64,000 nt of DNA from Gimesia algae (GCF_007746795.1 NZ_CP036343.1:1492531-1556530), one strand, 5' to 3'. Numbered from the stretch's first letter, positions 18,435-28,279 are shown. Translations and numbers: made by a program. The notes: generated by a model not told the origin, from the letters alone.

Positions 18435-19547
18435 TCAGGAACTGATCATTTTTTTCTGAATGGTCAGTGACTGTAATCGTTTGAAATCCGGATCCGGTAA
18501 TTCCTGAAACGCTTTGACTCCCGGAACCCCCTCTTTCGTCACTGAAAGTGATAAAGGAACCTGGGCGAGATCTTCATGGTAATACTTTTCACTGGGGAAA
18601 ATATCAGCCGGGTAAGTGAAATTATCCAACATCGCCAGAGCGGCACAATGTGAGGCACCGGTAGCACTTTCCAGCATGCCTCCCACCCAGCAGGGAATGC
18701 CTGCCTGCTGGCACAGGTCATGAATTTTGACGGCATTCGTCAGTCCACCGACACGCCCGGGTTTCACATTTATATACTGACCACTTTTTAAATCGACTGC
18801 CTGCCGGGCACGCAGAGGATTGGTAATGCTCTCATCCAGACAGACAGGGGTTCGAATCTGTTTCTGCAACTCGCGGTGATCTGTGAGATCATCGTGCTGT
18901 AGTGGCTGCTCAATCATCGCCAGCTGAAACTCATCAATCGCCTGGAACAGAGCAACATCACTCAGACGATAGCCACTGTTACAGTCAATGTGAAATATGT
19001 CATCGGGAAAGGAAGTTCTCACCGCTTGCAGCATCGGAACATCCCAACCCGGACGAAATTTGAGTTTGATGCGGGGGAATTTTTCTGCGACCGCAGTTCC
19101 TACGGCTTCGACTAAATCGTCCAGATGATCCATGACTCCAAAATCAGCACCAACGGGAACTTCGTCGCGTGTCGCTCCCAACGCGGTATGCAAAGGAACT
19201 CCTGAAATCCGGCTGTGCAGACTCCACCAGGCATTATCCAGAGCAGCCTTGGCAAACGAATTACCTTTGTAGAGTGACAGCGTTTCCTGCAAGGCATCTC
19301 CACTTTCAAACTCCTGACCGATCACAGCCGGTGCCAGCCATTCAGATACCGTATGAAACACACCGCCGGCCCATTCCGGACTGTAGCAGGGAGCCGCCAG
19401 CGGAGTACTTTCTCCCCAGCCTTCCACAGATCCACTGATCATGCGGCACAGGACAGAATGAATGGCTGAATCTTCGCCATATGCGGTCCGCCAGGGATAA
19501 ATCAGAGGCATCGCCACATGATACAATTCAATCCGTTCAATTTTCAT
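18435..19547 (-). CDS. menC: o-Succinylbenzoate synthase (enolase superfamily)
   Basis: A 370-residue enolase-superfamily enzyme. It has the KxK pair K161/K163 in IKLKFRPG, metal ligands D188, E213 (in IEQPL) and D238 (in CLDES), and the opposing lysine K262 in NVKPGRVGG. This residue set and length fit MenC, which dehydrates SHCHC to o-succinylbenzoate in menaquinone synthesis. The subgroup also contains N-acylamino-acid racemases, and no other men genes are in the window, so racemase activity remains possible. The start ATG matches the conserved N-terminus MKIERIELY. Confidence 0.87.
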   Translation of the reverse strand: MKIERIELYHVAMPLIYPWRTAYGEDSAIHSVLCRMISGSVEGWGESTPLAAPCYSPEWAGGVFHTVSEWLAPAVIGQEFESGDALQETLSLYKGNSFAKAALDNAWWSLHSRISGVPLHTALGATRDEVPVGADFGVMDHLDDLVEAVGTAVAEKFPRIKLKFRPGWDVPMLQAVRTSFPDDIFHIDCNSGYRLSDVALFQAIDEFQLAMIEQPLQHDDLTDHRELQKQIRTPVCLDESITNPLRARQAVDLKSGQYINVKPGRVGGLTNAVKIHDLCQQAGIPCWVGGMLESATGASHCAALAMLDNFTYPADIFPSEKYYHEDLAQVPLSLSVTKEGVPGVKAFQELPDPDFKRLQSLTIQKKMISS

Positions 19548-19614
19548 CTGAGTTCTTGCATCCTAAGTTGTTGATTAAGTTCTGAAATCATCGAAAACGG
19601 TGACACGTCCGGTT

Positions 19615-21645
19615 TCAGACATCCTCAAGCAGATCCCAGAATTCGCTTTCCGCAGCATCCAGTTGACTGTTTGGTTTTGGCCGCGCTTTTTTTTGCGACG
19701 TTGAAGCAGAAGAGTTCGAAGTGGATCGCTCGGAAGTCGTTTTTCGTTTTCGCTTTGTTTGTGGTGAACCCTTTGTTTTTCCCCGCGAGTTTTGCTGGCC
19801 TCTTGGGTCTTTCTGAGGCGCGTGTTTTTTTGATGACAGCGCCCCTCGGGTGTGTTGCTCAGGTGAAGAGCAATTTGCAGCGGGTGGTCCCAGTTGTGGT
19901 TCACCACATTGATTGCACAATGCTACGGGACGCTCCGAGCTGTCCAGTCCCCGTTTTGCCGGCTTGGACTGTGTAGATACCGGAGGCTGCGCTGGTGGTT
20001 GAGTCGTTTTTTTCGGTTGATTGATTGATTCAGCCTGATTCAGAATATCGTCCAGTATCAGAGGATCTTCCGCATTTTCTGATTTGACCTCAGTATTTGC
20101 AGGCAAAGATTGACTTGTCCCGTTGAGAGTCTGCTGCACCAGATTCTGTTCGTGGGTGATTTCTATTTTCGCTTCTTTTCCACTCGTGCAGTCCCTGGCG
20201 GAAACGTGTACCCGGGCCTCTGCATCGTATTCCATTAATACTTCAATTTTTGAATCCACGGGTAAATCAGCGGGGAGTCCCTCAACCACACAGTTTCCCA
20301 GAATCACAAACGGTTCATCCTGAGAAGCACCACTCTCGATTAATTTCAGATGTACACGCCGCTGATTGGGTGAAACTGTTCCATAGGTATGCTTGACCGA
20401 TGCAGGGAGCTTGGTGTTCGCCGGCAGAATGTAGTGAGGAATGCGTTGCTGCCCGGATTGATCTCGAACCAGGAAACCCAGCGACCGGGCGTTCACACTG
20501 TGCTGTTTCATTTTTGCCAGACGACTGGCTGCTTCGGATGTCAGAATGGATTCTGCATATTCACGGTTGCTCAACAACATCCCGGAATAATAAGCGGCCC
20601 CATGCGCTATGGACTGATCAGGAGGGAGGGACAGATTCGGCGTGGTTCCACTCGCCTGCTTCAAGGCATCACGAACCATCGGCATCCGGGAGGATCCACC
20701 CGTTGTCAGCACGACATCCACACGAGCCCAGCCCATGTTGTTGTCTTTCAGTAATGCCTTGGTAATGCTGGTGGTCTGATCGACGAGCCCTTTAGTAAGC
20801 TGCTCGAATTGAGATTGCGTAATCTGATATGTTTTGCGTTGCGACCCCACCTGACAGGCCAGAGTTGTTTTTGGTCGAACAGTCAGACTGCGTTTGGCCT
20901 GCTCCACTTCATTCGCCAGATACTGCAGGCTTTCCGGATCATTCGCAGGATTGACACCGAACTCTCCTGAAAACTGTTCTGCGATCGTTGCCTGCAGTTT
21001 ATTGTTCCAGTCAATTCCCCCCAGCTTCAAATCCCCGCCACTGGCGATGACATTGACTTCATCTTTTTGATATTTCACCAGTGAAAGATCAAAGGTACCG
21101 CCCCCCAGGTCGTAAACAAGAATGCTTTGCTCTTCGGCCAGTTCGGCAAACCACATCCCTTCCGCCCCCAGCACATAACACAATGCAGCCGCCACAGGTT
21201 CGTTGATCAGATCTACCTGTTTCAGCCCCGCCTGTTTACCAGCGGCAATCGTTTCCTGTCGCTGGAGATCACTGAACTGAGCTGGCACCGTAATGACGGC
21301 CGACTCGATGGGTCCAATACGTTCCTCCGCGGCTGCCAGCAGCTTTTTCAAGATAAATGCAGAGATATCTCGAGGTGTGAAGTAACGACCATCTATTTCC
21401 CAGCGAAAATTCGGTTCACCCAGAAAACGTTTGGCATGCTGGACCACATTCCGGGGATTCACTATGGCATGCCGTAAAGCTTCTGTGCCGACAATCACCT
21501 CCGCACCATCAAACATGGCAACAGAGGGAGTGGACATTTCCCCTTCCTGATTGGGGATCGTGACCGGTTCCCCATGCTCATTCAGGTGCGTAATACAGGA
21601 ATAAGTAGTTCCCAGATCGATTCCAACTGCCTGTATTTTCTGCAT
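19615..21645 (-). CDS. Divergent Hsp70-family chaperone with basic C-terminal tail
   Basis: A 676-residue Hsp70 relative. The nucleotide-binding domain shows GIDLGTTYSCI (about 8-18), the second phosphate loop YDLGGGTFDLS and the adenosine motif TGGSSRMPMV; the substrate-binding beta domain follows to about residue 500. The normal helical lid is replaced by about 140 low-complexity residues with one CNQCG pair and a Ser/Lys/Arg/Gln-rich stretch, ending in an acidic SEFWDLLEDV. No dnaJ or grpE is adjacent. It is probably a specialised Hsp70 rather than the housekeeping DnaK; the client is unknown. Confidence 0.85.
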   Translation of the reverse strand: MQKIQAVGIDLGTTYSCITHLNEHGEPVTIPNQEGEMSTPSVAMFDGAEVIVGTEALRHAIVNPRNVVQHAKRFLGEPNFRWEIDGRYFTPRDISAFILKKLLAAAEERIGPIESAVITVPAQFSDLQRQETIAAGKQAGLKQVDLINEPVAAALCYVLGAEGMWFAELAEEQSILVYDLGGGTFDLSLVKYQKDEVNVIASGGDLKLGGIDWNNKLQATIAEQFSGEFGVNPANDPESLQYLANEVEQAKRSLTVRPKTTLACQVGSQRKTYQITQSQFEQLTKGLVDQTTSITKALLKDNNMGWARVDVVLTTGGSSRMPMVRDALKQASGTTPNLSLPPDQSIAHGAAYYSGMLLSNREYAESILTSEAASRLAKMKQHSVNARSLGFLVRDQSGQQRIPHYILPANTKLPASVKHTYGTVSPNQRRVHLKLIESGASQDEPFVILGNCVVEGLPADLPVDSKIEVLMEYDAEARVHVSARDCTSGKEAKIEITHEQNLVQQTLNGTSQSLPANTEVKSENAEDPLILDDILNQAESINQPKKTTQPPAQPPVSTQSKPAKRGLDSSERPVALCNQCGEPQLGPPAANCSSPEQHTRGALSSKKHAPQKDPRGQQNSRGKTKGSPQTKRKRKTTSERSTSNSSASTSQKKARPKPNSQLDAAESEFWDLLEDV

Positions 21646-21817
21646 AAAACGCTGACTCTCTTTACATTAGACTATCACATCTCGGATAGATAAAATATGA
21701 CAGGAAAGGCCCGTACTGATATGGTATCATGGAACCCGGTCACACTCCAGCACCTGATTCCGGTTTTTCGCCCAGCCTTCACTCTAAAAATTCAGACCAG
21801 CGGAAAAGTCTCGATCT

Positions 21818-23035
21818 GTGAGAAAACTGATACCCCTTATGCTCTCGCTCATCTTCTGCCTGATGCTGTTTTCGTTCAGAAACACAGTGAATCAGAGGGG
21901 ATACGCCAATCAAGGTCCCGGTGAATTCCCCGCTTTACTCAATCGGGAAATACCCCGTTACCACACAGATCGCAATTTTCGTCAGGCACTCACACAACCA
22001 TTCTCAGCCTCCTGGTCCAATGTGGGAATTCGGGCGATCATCCAGAGAATCCGGGAGACACAAAATATCTCCGTCATCCTGGATCGACGAGTTGATCCTT
22101 CCCGCAAGCTGAAAATTGATCTTCAAAATCTGACACTGGAAGAGGGTCTGGCTAAAATCGCAGAACTGGTGCAAGCCAGAATCATAATTGTCGGCAGTAA
22201 TATTTTTATTGGTCCAGATGCGTCAGTCTCGAAACTGAAAACATTACTTGAGCTGGAATCAGGTGCCCTGCGCGAGTTAGCTGTCTCTCAGAAAGAACTC
22301 CATTCACGAGTACTTCAGCTTTCGAGAAATCAGACATTTCACTTTCAGGACCTGGACACTCCTGCGGAAATACTGCAGTACATTACCAATGCCTACCAGA
22401 TCACTGTCGAAAAGGAGCAACTGGTTCCCCACGATCTCTGGTCGAACTTTTCACTGGTATCTGTGAATGCCACGGAATCGCTTTCCCTGATCCTGATTCA
22501 ATTTGATCTCACATATGAGTGGTCAGGGGATGCAGCCAGTATTCGCCTCAAATCGGTTCCGGATAAAGTTCTGATCAAAAAAACGTACCCTTTACGAGGC
22601 AAATCGATTGACTCTGTCACCAGACAATTAAAGGAGCAGTTTCCGGATTTAAAGCTGACCCTTAATGGGAAACTCCTGTCTATTGAGGCAGCAATGGACG
22701 TGCATGACCAGATTGAGCAGCTTTTGAATCCTCAAAAGGCGGCGCGTAGTGTTCGATCTGGTGTGGGGGATACAGTACCTCTCAACAGGAGGAAGTTTAC
22801 GCTACGGGTGAAAAAAGTTCCGGTTCTGGCGATCATGCAGAAACTGGAGCAGTCGGGAATCGAGTTTGAATACAACAAACAGGAACTTATTGAGGCTAAA
22901 ATCAACCTCCTGCAACTCATCGATGTTGCGGTCGTCGATGCAGACGCCGAAGAATTTTTTGACGCTTTATTCAGCTCCTTTAAGCTGGACTATAAAATGC
23001 AGGGGGTCAAAATCAGTTTGACTCCACAGAAATAG
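21818..23035 (+). CDS. Exported protein with STN-like repeats
   Basis: A 405-residue protein with an N-terminal hydrophobic segment (about 5-21), probably a signal anchor or signal peptide. Several stretches resemble the secretin/TonB short N-terminal (STN) fold, for example ISVILDRRVDPSRKLKIDL followed by LTLEEGLAKIAEL, and later FTLRVKKVPVLAIMQKLEQ with INLLQLIDVAVVDADAEEFF. There is no secretin barrel or TonB plug, so the protein would be only the periplasmic-domain part of such a system. It may bind the cell wall or a partner. The assignment is by pattern only. Confidence 0.65.
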   Translation: MRKLIPLMLSLIFCLMLFSFRNTVNQRGYANQGPGEFPALLNREIPRYHTDRNFRQALTQPFSASWSNVGIRAIIQRIRETQNISVILDRRVDPSRKLKIDLQNLTLEEGLAKIAELVQARIIIVGSNIFIGPDASVSKLKTLLELESGALRELAVSQKELHSRVLQLSRNQTFHFQDLDTPAEILQYITNAYQITVEKEQLVPHDLWSNFSLVSVNATESLSLILIQFDLTYEWSGDAASIRLKSVPDKVLIKKTYPLRGKSIDSVTRQLKEQFPDLKLTLNGKLLSIEAAMDVHDQIEQLLNPQKAARSVRSGVGDTVPLNRRKFTLRVKKVPVLAIMQKLEQSGIEFEYNKQELIEAKINLLQLIDVAVVDADAEEFFDALFSSFKLDYKMQGVKISLTPQK

Positions 23036-23480
23036 CTAGCTCTCAGGTATTTATTTAACTTTCATAGCCAAACTTTCCCGGAACTTTCTGCATTGGCAGC
23101 ATGGCGATACTTTGAATTGGAGCACAAAATCGGGTAATATCCCGGTTAAGTGAGTTGATACAAGTCTTTGTGAGTCTGTAAAGCAAGATCACCCACACTG
23201 AACATAGGCTATTCCCTGCCGGATCAGGCAATATAAAGAATAACGATAAACTGTTATCAAATAATACTTTATCAAAAATAGCCTTCTAATAATCGCCCTG
23301 GACCTTGTGGGAAGCGTTCATACTCGCCCGAATTGATTCGTAACATACCGGTCGCGGTTCTGGAATCGGATCTGGTTCCTTACAGAGAGACAAGGGCCCC
23401 AGAGTAACAGAGGGATATGTTCTGTACCCCGGCGGGTCACAAAGCATCTCGAATATACAACAACAGAGTGAGGAGAAAAC
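23036..23480. other. 445-bp intergenic stretch before the phosphofructokinase gene
   Basis: I see no convincing gene here. The minus-strand frames at 23286-23593 have no ribosome binding site and overlap the phosphofructokinase start, so I regard them as chance. An AT-rich block at 23240-23285 contains the imperfect palindrome GATAAACTGTTATC (23245-23258) followed by TTATC repeats and could be a promoter/operator zone for the sugar cluster. A GAGGAG ribosome binding site lies at 23470-23475. Confidence 0.5.
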
Positions 23481-24767
23481 GTGGCAAGTCCTAAGAATAT
23501 GATTGTGGCACAATCTGGTGGTCCTTCACCAGTTATCAATAACAGCCTGCGAGGGTTAGTCGAAACAGCCCGGGATCTCCCGGAAATCGGCACAATCTAT
23601 GCAGGTTGGCATGGAATTGAAGGGGTTCTCAAAGAAGAACTGCTCAATTTAAGTGGTCAGTCACCAGAAGAAATTGCTCTGTTAAGAGTCACACCTGCCG
23701 CTGGTTCAGTGGGAACCTGTCGCTATAAGCTGAAAGAACATCAGAACGAAGACTTTGACCGGATCGTGGAAGTCTTCAAGGCTCATAACATCGGATATTT
23801 CTGCTATATTGGCGGAAATGACTCGATGGACACCGCGAATAAAGTCGCCCAGATGGCAACCGAACGTGGCGTGGACATCGTCGGAATCGGCGTCCCCAAA
23901 ACCATCGACAACGATGTGGGAGACAGCGAATTCAAACTGATCGATCACACTCCCGGTTACGGCAGTACAGCCCGCTACTGGATGAGCATGGTACAGATGG
24001 CCAACGAAGAAAACCGGGGGAGCTGCCCGGCTGACCCCGTTCTGGTTCTGCAGGCTATGGGACGCAAAATCGGCTTTATTCCTGCTGCGGCCCGTCTGGC
24101 TGACCCGCAACGAAAAATTCCCATGCAGATTTATCTTGCAGAGAATCCGGTCAGCATCGAGCAGATTCACGCCCAGGTCAATGACCAGCTCAAAAAAGAT
24201 GGCCGCCTGATCGTCGTTGTAAGTGAAGGTCTTTCGCTGGGAGACATCGGCGAAACCAAAGACTCCTTTGGTCATACCCAGTTCAGCTCCAGCCAGCTGA
24301 CCGTCGCGCAATTGCTCGTGAATGAATTAAATCAACGTGGACTGGCCGTTAAAGGCGCCGCCCGAGCCAATATCCCCGGTACTGACCAGCGTCATAATAT
24401 CGCCTATGCATCCACCGTCGACCTGGACGAAGCTTATGGAGCAGGGCAGAAAGCCGCCTTACTGGCTGCCGCCGGCGAGTCAGGTTATATGTCCACGATC
24501 CTGCGGGCAGAAGGTCCTGGCTACAATATCCGTTATGACAAAGTACCTTTACCTGAAGTGGCAAACAGCGAACGTGCCTTCCCCAAGAACTGGATCACCG
24601 CGGACGGGATGGATGTCACCGATGATTTTGTCAAATACTGTAAGCCACTGGTTGGTAACGACTGGCCCAGCATCCCCATGATCAATGGCCGTATGCGACT
24701 GGCTCAGTTACAGCCTCTGTTCTCGGACCAGAAATTACCAAAATATTTACCTCAGGCTGACAGGTAA
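23481..24767 (+). CDS. 6-Phosphofructokinase, probably pyrophosphate-dependent
   Basis: A 428-residue phosphofructokinase converting fructose-6-phosphate to the 1,6-bisphosphate. The start is GTG after GTGAGGAGAAAAC. The phosphate-donor loop reads GGNDS (111-115), with Asp114 at the position that is Gly in ATP enzymes, and PKTIDND (139-145) has Lys140 where ATP enzymes have Gly. Both residues are the known hallmarks of PPi-dependent enzymes. MGRKIGFIPAAARLAD fits the sugar-phosphate site. It heads an apparent operon with a HAD protein and 6-phosphogluconate dehydrogenase. With PPi the step would be reversible. Confidence 0.9.
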   Translation: MASPKNMIVAQSGGPSPVINNSLRGLVETARDLPEIGTIYAGWHGIEGVLKEELLNLSGQSPEEIALLRVTPAAGSVGTCRYKLKEHQNEDFDRIVEVFKAHNIGYFCYIGGNDSMDTANKVAQMATERGVDIVGIGVPKTIDNDVGDSEFKLIDHTPGYGSTARYWMSMVQMANEENRGSCPADPVLVLQAMGRKIGFIPAAARLADPQRKIPMQIYLAENPVSIEQIHAQVNDQLKKDGRLIVVVSEGLSLGDIGETKDSFGHTQFSSSQLTVAQLLVNELNQRGLAVKGAARANIPGTDQRHNIAYASTVDLDEAYGAGQKAALLAAAGESGYMSTILRAEGPGYNIRYDKVPLPEVANSERAFPKNWITADGMDVTDDFVKYCKPLVGNDWPSIPMINGRMRLAQLQPLFSDQKLPKYLPQADR

Positions 24768-24864
24768 GCAGAACGCCTGCCAGTATGAGTTTTGATTGCT
24801 GACCGGGCAGTCAAAGATAATTAAAACACCACATACAATTTTTAAGAAGAGATGGGAGAAGATT

Positions 24865-25749
24865 GTGTCGGATAATCCGTTGGACACCAACTTTAAGAAA
24901 AAGAGCGAGTTTTTGATCGGCATTGATTCAGATGGTTGCGCTTTTGATTCGATGGAAATTAAACATAAAGAGTGTTTCATTCCTAATTTCATCAATTACT
25001 TTGGCTTGCAGCCTATTTCAAAATATGCCCGTGAAGCAGCTGAGTTCACGAACCTGTACTCCAAATGGCGCGGTGCCAACCGGTTTATTTCTTATACTCT
25101 GGCGCTCGACCTGCTGGAAGAACGACCGGAAGTCCTGTCCCGTAACGTAAAGATCCCGAAGTTGCAGGGAGTTCGTGATTGGATTCAACGGGAAACCAAA
25201 CTGGGCAATCCCACATTGACCGCTGAAGTGGAAAAGACCAAAGATCCTGATCTGGAACTGGCTCTGAAGTGGTCACTGGCTGTCAATGACATGATTGCCG
25301 ACATGGTTCACGATGTGCCCCCCTATCCCAACGTCAGAGAGAGTCTCATCAAACTGGACCCGGTGGCTGATATGATTGTCTGCTCTGCGACTCCCAACGA
25401 GGCACTCAACAAAGAGTGGGAAGAGCACGATATCGCTCAGTACGTGGATGCCATCTGTGGTCAGGAAGCGGGTAGCAAAAAAGAAACACTGGGACAGGCC
25501 AAAGCCTGCGGATACGACTCGGACAAAGTTCTGATGATCGGAGATGCTCCCGGCGATATGAAAGCAGCAGAAGCGGTCGGTGCTTTATTCTATCCGATTA
25601 ACCCCGGAGCAGAAGAAGCCAGCTGGGAACGCTTCATCGGTGAAGCCTGTGACAAGTTCCTCAATGGCGAGTTTGCCGGCGAATACCAGCAGAAAATCAT
25701 CGCGGAATTCGACAGTTATCTTCCTGAGTTACCTCCCTGGAAACGATAA
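24865..25749 (+). CDS. HAD-family hydrolase in sugar cluster
   Basis: A 294-residue HAD protein. The likely start is GTG at 24865 with GGGAG about 8 nt upstream; a TTG start at 24796 would add 23 residues without resemblance to the fold. Motif I is GIDSDGCAFDS (D21 and D23), motif II is VCSATPNE, the lysine is in GSKKETL, and motif IV is MIGDAPGDMKAAE. A large cap domain occupies about 30-150. It sits between phosphofructokinase and 6-phosphogluconate dehydrogenase with small gaps, so a sugar-phosphate phosphatase is likely, but the substrate is not known. Confidence 0.8.
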   Translation: MSDNPLDTNFKKKSEFLIGIDSDGCAFDSMEIKHKECFIPNFINYFGLQPISKYAREAAEFTNLYSKWRGANRFISYTLALDLLEERPEVLSRNVKIPKLQGVRDWIQRETKLGNPTLTAEVEKTKDPDLELALKWSLAVNDMIADMVHDVPPYPNVRESLIKLDPVADMIVCSATPNEALNKEWEEHDIAQYVDAICGQEAGSKKETLGQAKACGYDSDKVLMIGDAPGDMKAAEAVGALFYPINPGAEEASWERFIGEACDKFLNGEFAGEYQQKIIAEFDSYLPELPPWKR

Positions 25750-25835
25750 CAGGTCTCTGGTCGTTTTCTCTGGAAACATCGGAAACGAGTCTCATTTATT
25801 AACCACAACACATCAGAAGTAAACGAGAATTAACA

Positions 25836-27272
25836 ATGTCAAAACACGATATCGGCCTGGTAGGTCTGGCAGTGATGGGACAGAACCTGGTACTGAATAT
25901 GGCAAATCACGGCTATTCGGTCGGTGTTTTTAACCGGACGACCAGTGTCACCGACGAATTTATCAGCAGCAAAACCGATGATCAGAAGATAACCGGCTAC
26001 CATACCTTGAAAGAACTGGTTGATAACCTGGCAGCGCCCCGCAAGGTGATGCTGATGGTCAAGGCTGGTCCTGCCGTCGATTCGATCATTAACGATCTGA
26101 AAGGCATGCTGAGCCCTGGCGACATCATCATCGATGGTGGAAACACTCACTTTGATGACACCAACCGACGCACGAAAGAAGTCGAAGACGCCGGCCTGTT
26201 GTTTATCGGAACCGGAGTCTCCGGTGGTGAAGAGGGCGCTCTCAAAGGCCCGAGCATCATGCCTGGTGGATCTCCCGCTGGCTGGCCTCACGTCAAATCT
26301 ATCCTGCAGGACATCTCTGCCAAGGTAGGAGAAAACAATGATATTCCCTGCTGCGAATGGGTAGGGGAAGCTGGTGCAGGCCACTATGTCAAAATGGTCC
26401 ATAACGGGATCGAGTACGGCGACATGCAGCTGATCTGCGAATCCTACTACATCCTCAAACACGCACTGGGACTGACAAACCAGGAATTGTACAAGGTGTT
26501 CGATGAGTGGAATCAGGGTGAACTCGAAAGCTATCTGATTGAAATCACCCGTGATATTTTCACCGTGATTGATGAAGAAACAGGTGAGTATCTGGTCGAT
26601 GAAATCCTGGATACTGCAAAACAGAAGGGAACCGGAAAGTGGATGAGCCAGCATGCTCTGGATCTGGGTGTGCCCACCACGCTGATTACCGAAGCCGTTT
26701 ATGCACGCTGCCTGTCAGCACAGAAAGACGCTCGCGTGCGTGCATCCAAAATCCTCAGTGGACCAGATAAAAAGTTCGAAGGCGACCGGGAACAGTTCAT
26801 CGAAGACGTACGCCAGGCGTTGTATGCATCGAAATTATGCAGTTACGCCCAGGGTTATGTTCAACTGAACTCCGCCGCCGAACACTTTGGCTGGAACTTG
26901 AATAATGGGGATATCGCTCTCTTGTGGCGGGGTGGCTGTATTATTCGCTCCACTTTCCTGCAGGATATTAAAGCTGCCTTTGATAAAAACCCACAACTGG
27001 AAAACCTGCTGCTGGACGACTTCTTCCGCAATGCCGTCGAAAAAGCTCAACCCAGTTGGAGACGCGCTGTCGCCACCGCTGTCGAACTCGGTCTTCCTGT
27101 TCCCAGCTTTACAGCCGCTCTGAGCTACTTTGATGGATATCGTCAGGCTCGGCTGCCGGCCAACCTGCTGCAGGCTCAACGGGATTACTTTGGTGCTCAC
27201 ACCTACCAGCGAACGGATAAGGAAGGTACGTTCCACACTGACTGGATTCGTGAACGCCGTCTGGATTCTTAA
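25836..27272 (+). CDS. gnd: 6-Phosphogluconate dehydrogenase, decarboxylating
   Basis: A 478-residue enzyme that oxidatively decarboxylates 6-phosphogluconate to ribulose-5-phosphate with NADP. The Rossmann motif GLAVMGQNLVLNMANHGY is at about 10-27, GVSGGEEGA and the catalytic lysine region KMVHNGIEYGDMQ follow, and the all-helical domain ends with the YFGAHTYQR tail typical of Gnd. Length is the normal long form. It is third in the phosphofructokinase-HAD-gnd run, joining glycolysis and the pentose phosphate path. A strong hairpin terminator follows at 27332-27370. Confidence 0.96.
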   Translation: MSKHDIGLVGLAVMGQNLVLNMANHGYSVGVFNRTTSVTDEFISSKTDDQKITGYHTLKELVDNLAAPRKVMLMVKAGPAVDSIINDLKGMLSPGDIIIDGGNTHFDDTNRRTKEVEDAGLLFIGTGVSGGEEGALKGPSIMPGGSPAGWPHVKSILQDISAKVGENNDIPCCEWVGEAGAGHYVKMVHNGIEYGDMQLICESYYILKHALGLTNQELYKVFDEWNQGELESYLIEITRDIFTVIDEETGEYLVDEILDTAKQKGTGKWMSQHALDLGVPTTLITEAVYARCLSAQKDARVRASKILSGPDKKFEGDREQFIEDVRQALYASKLCSYAQGYVQLNSAAEHFGWNLNNGDIALLWRGGCIIRSTFLQDIKAAFDKNPQLENLLLDDFFRNAVEKAQPSWRRAVATAVELGLPVPSFTAALSYFDGYRQARLPANLLQAQRDYFGAHTYQRTDKEGTFHTDWIRERRLDS

Positions 27273-27331
27273 TTCCCTGACGGGATCAGTGACCGGAAGC
27301 GATCTGGTTTTATTGTAGTCAACTCGCTTTT

Positions 27332-27370
27332 CTGCCCGTTAATCAGGTATCACAACTTGATTAACGGGCA
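27332..27370 (+). terminator. Hairpin terminator after gnd
   Basis: TGCCCGTTAATCA (27332-27344) pairs with TGATTAACGGGCA (27358-27370) over 13 bp, and is followed by TGTTTTAC. It lies 60 nt after the gnd stop codon and would end the sugar-cluster transcript. Confidence 0.8.
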
Positions 27371-27490
27371 TGTTTTACAGAGACTATGATCTGATGTAGC
27401 ACGCTGTTTGTCTAACTGGCTGAACGAGATTCAAGCAGGTTGACAATGCAATGGGATCATGGGGAGACCCAATCGCGGGGGAGGGGATCA

Positions 27491-28225
27491 ATGCGAATTG
27501 TCTTGCTGGGAACTGGTGGATATCACCCGAATCAACGCCGCCATACCGCCTGTCTGATGCTTCCCGAGCTGGGAGTGATCTTTGACGCCGGTACCAGTTT
27601 CTTCCGCGTTCAACAATTTCTCCAGACACGAGATCTGCAGATTTTCCTCACCCATGCCCACCTTGATCATATTGTAGGGCTCTCATTTTTTCTGGTCCCC
27701 ATGCTCACTGACCAGGTCGATTCCGTGAAACTCTATGGCGAAGCCTCCAAGCTTGCTGCTATCCAGACACACCTGTTTTGTGATGAAATCTTTCCCCTGC
27801 TACCCGATTACGACTTCACGCCACTTCCAGAAACCGTATCAGTCCCAGAGCAGGGGATCCTGAAACACATACCTCTGGAACATCCTGGTGGATCGGTCGG
27901 TTATCGCATCGACTGGCCCGGACATTCTCTGGCTTATATCACAGATACAGCCAATCCAGAGCAACATCTGGAATTCGTAAAAGGCGTCGATCTCCTCATT
28001 CATGAATGTTATTTTCCAGATGACATGGCCGAATGGGCCGACAAAACCGGCCACAGTCACACAACTCCGGTAGCCGAACTCGCACGGGCTGCCAATGTAA
28101 GGAAGCTGGTTCTGACACACATCGACCCGCAAAAGACGGGCGACGATCCCATTGGAATCAAGGTCGCTCAACAAATCTTTCCCAATACAATTCTGGGTGA
28201 AGATTTGATGGAACTGGAATTTTAA
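27491..28225 (+). CDS. MBL-fold (RNase Z-like) metallo-hydrolase
   Basis: A 244-residue metallo-beta-lactamase-fold protein. The start ATG at 27491 has GGGGGAGGGG upstream and begins MRIVLLGTGGYHPN, as in RNase Z-like proteins; an earlier TTG at 27440 gives an unlikely extension. Metal ligands include THAHLDH, HECYF, a histidine in TGHSHTTP and one in LTHIDP. The family includes tRNase Z, phosphodiesterases and PhnP-like enzymes; the RNase Z exosite is not visible, so a small phosphodiester substrate is equally possible. Confidence 0.85.
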   Translation: MRIVLLGTGGYHPNQRRHTACLMLPELGVIFDAGTSFFRVQQFLQTRDLQIFLTHAHLDHIVGLSFFLVPMLTDQVDSVKLYGEASKLAAIQTHLFCDEIFPLLPDYDFTPLPETVSVPEQGILKHIPLEHPGGSVGYRIDWPGHSLAYITDTANPEQHLEFVKGVDLLIHECYFPDDMAEWADKTGHSHTTPVAELARAANVRKLVLTHIDPQKTGDDPIGIKVAQQIFPNTILGEDLMELEF

Positions 28226-28279
28226 CCATCGAAATATTTCTCACTTCCTTGATCTTCTTCAGATAAGCAACGCTCCGTC

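Noticed and set aside
23286..23593. Minus-strand frames in the phosphofructokinase leader
   Set aside because: They overlap the start of the phosphofructokinase gene and have unlikely composition.
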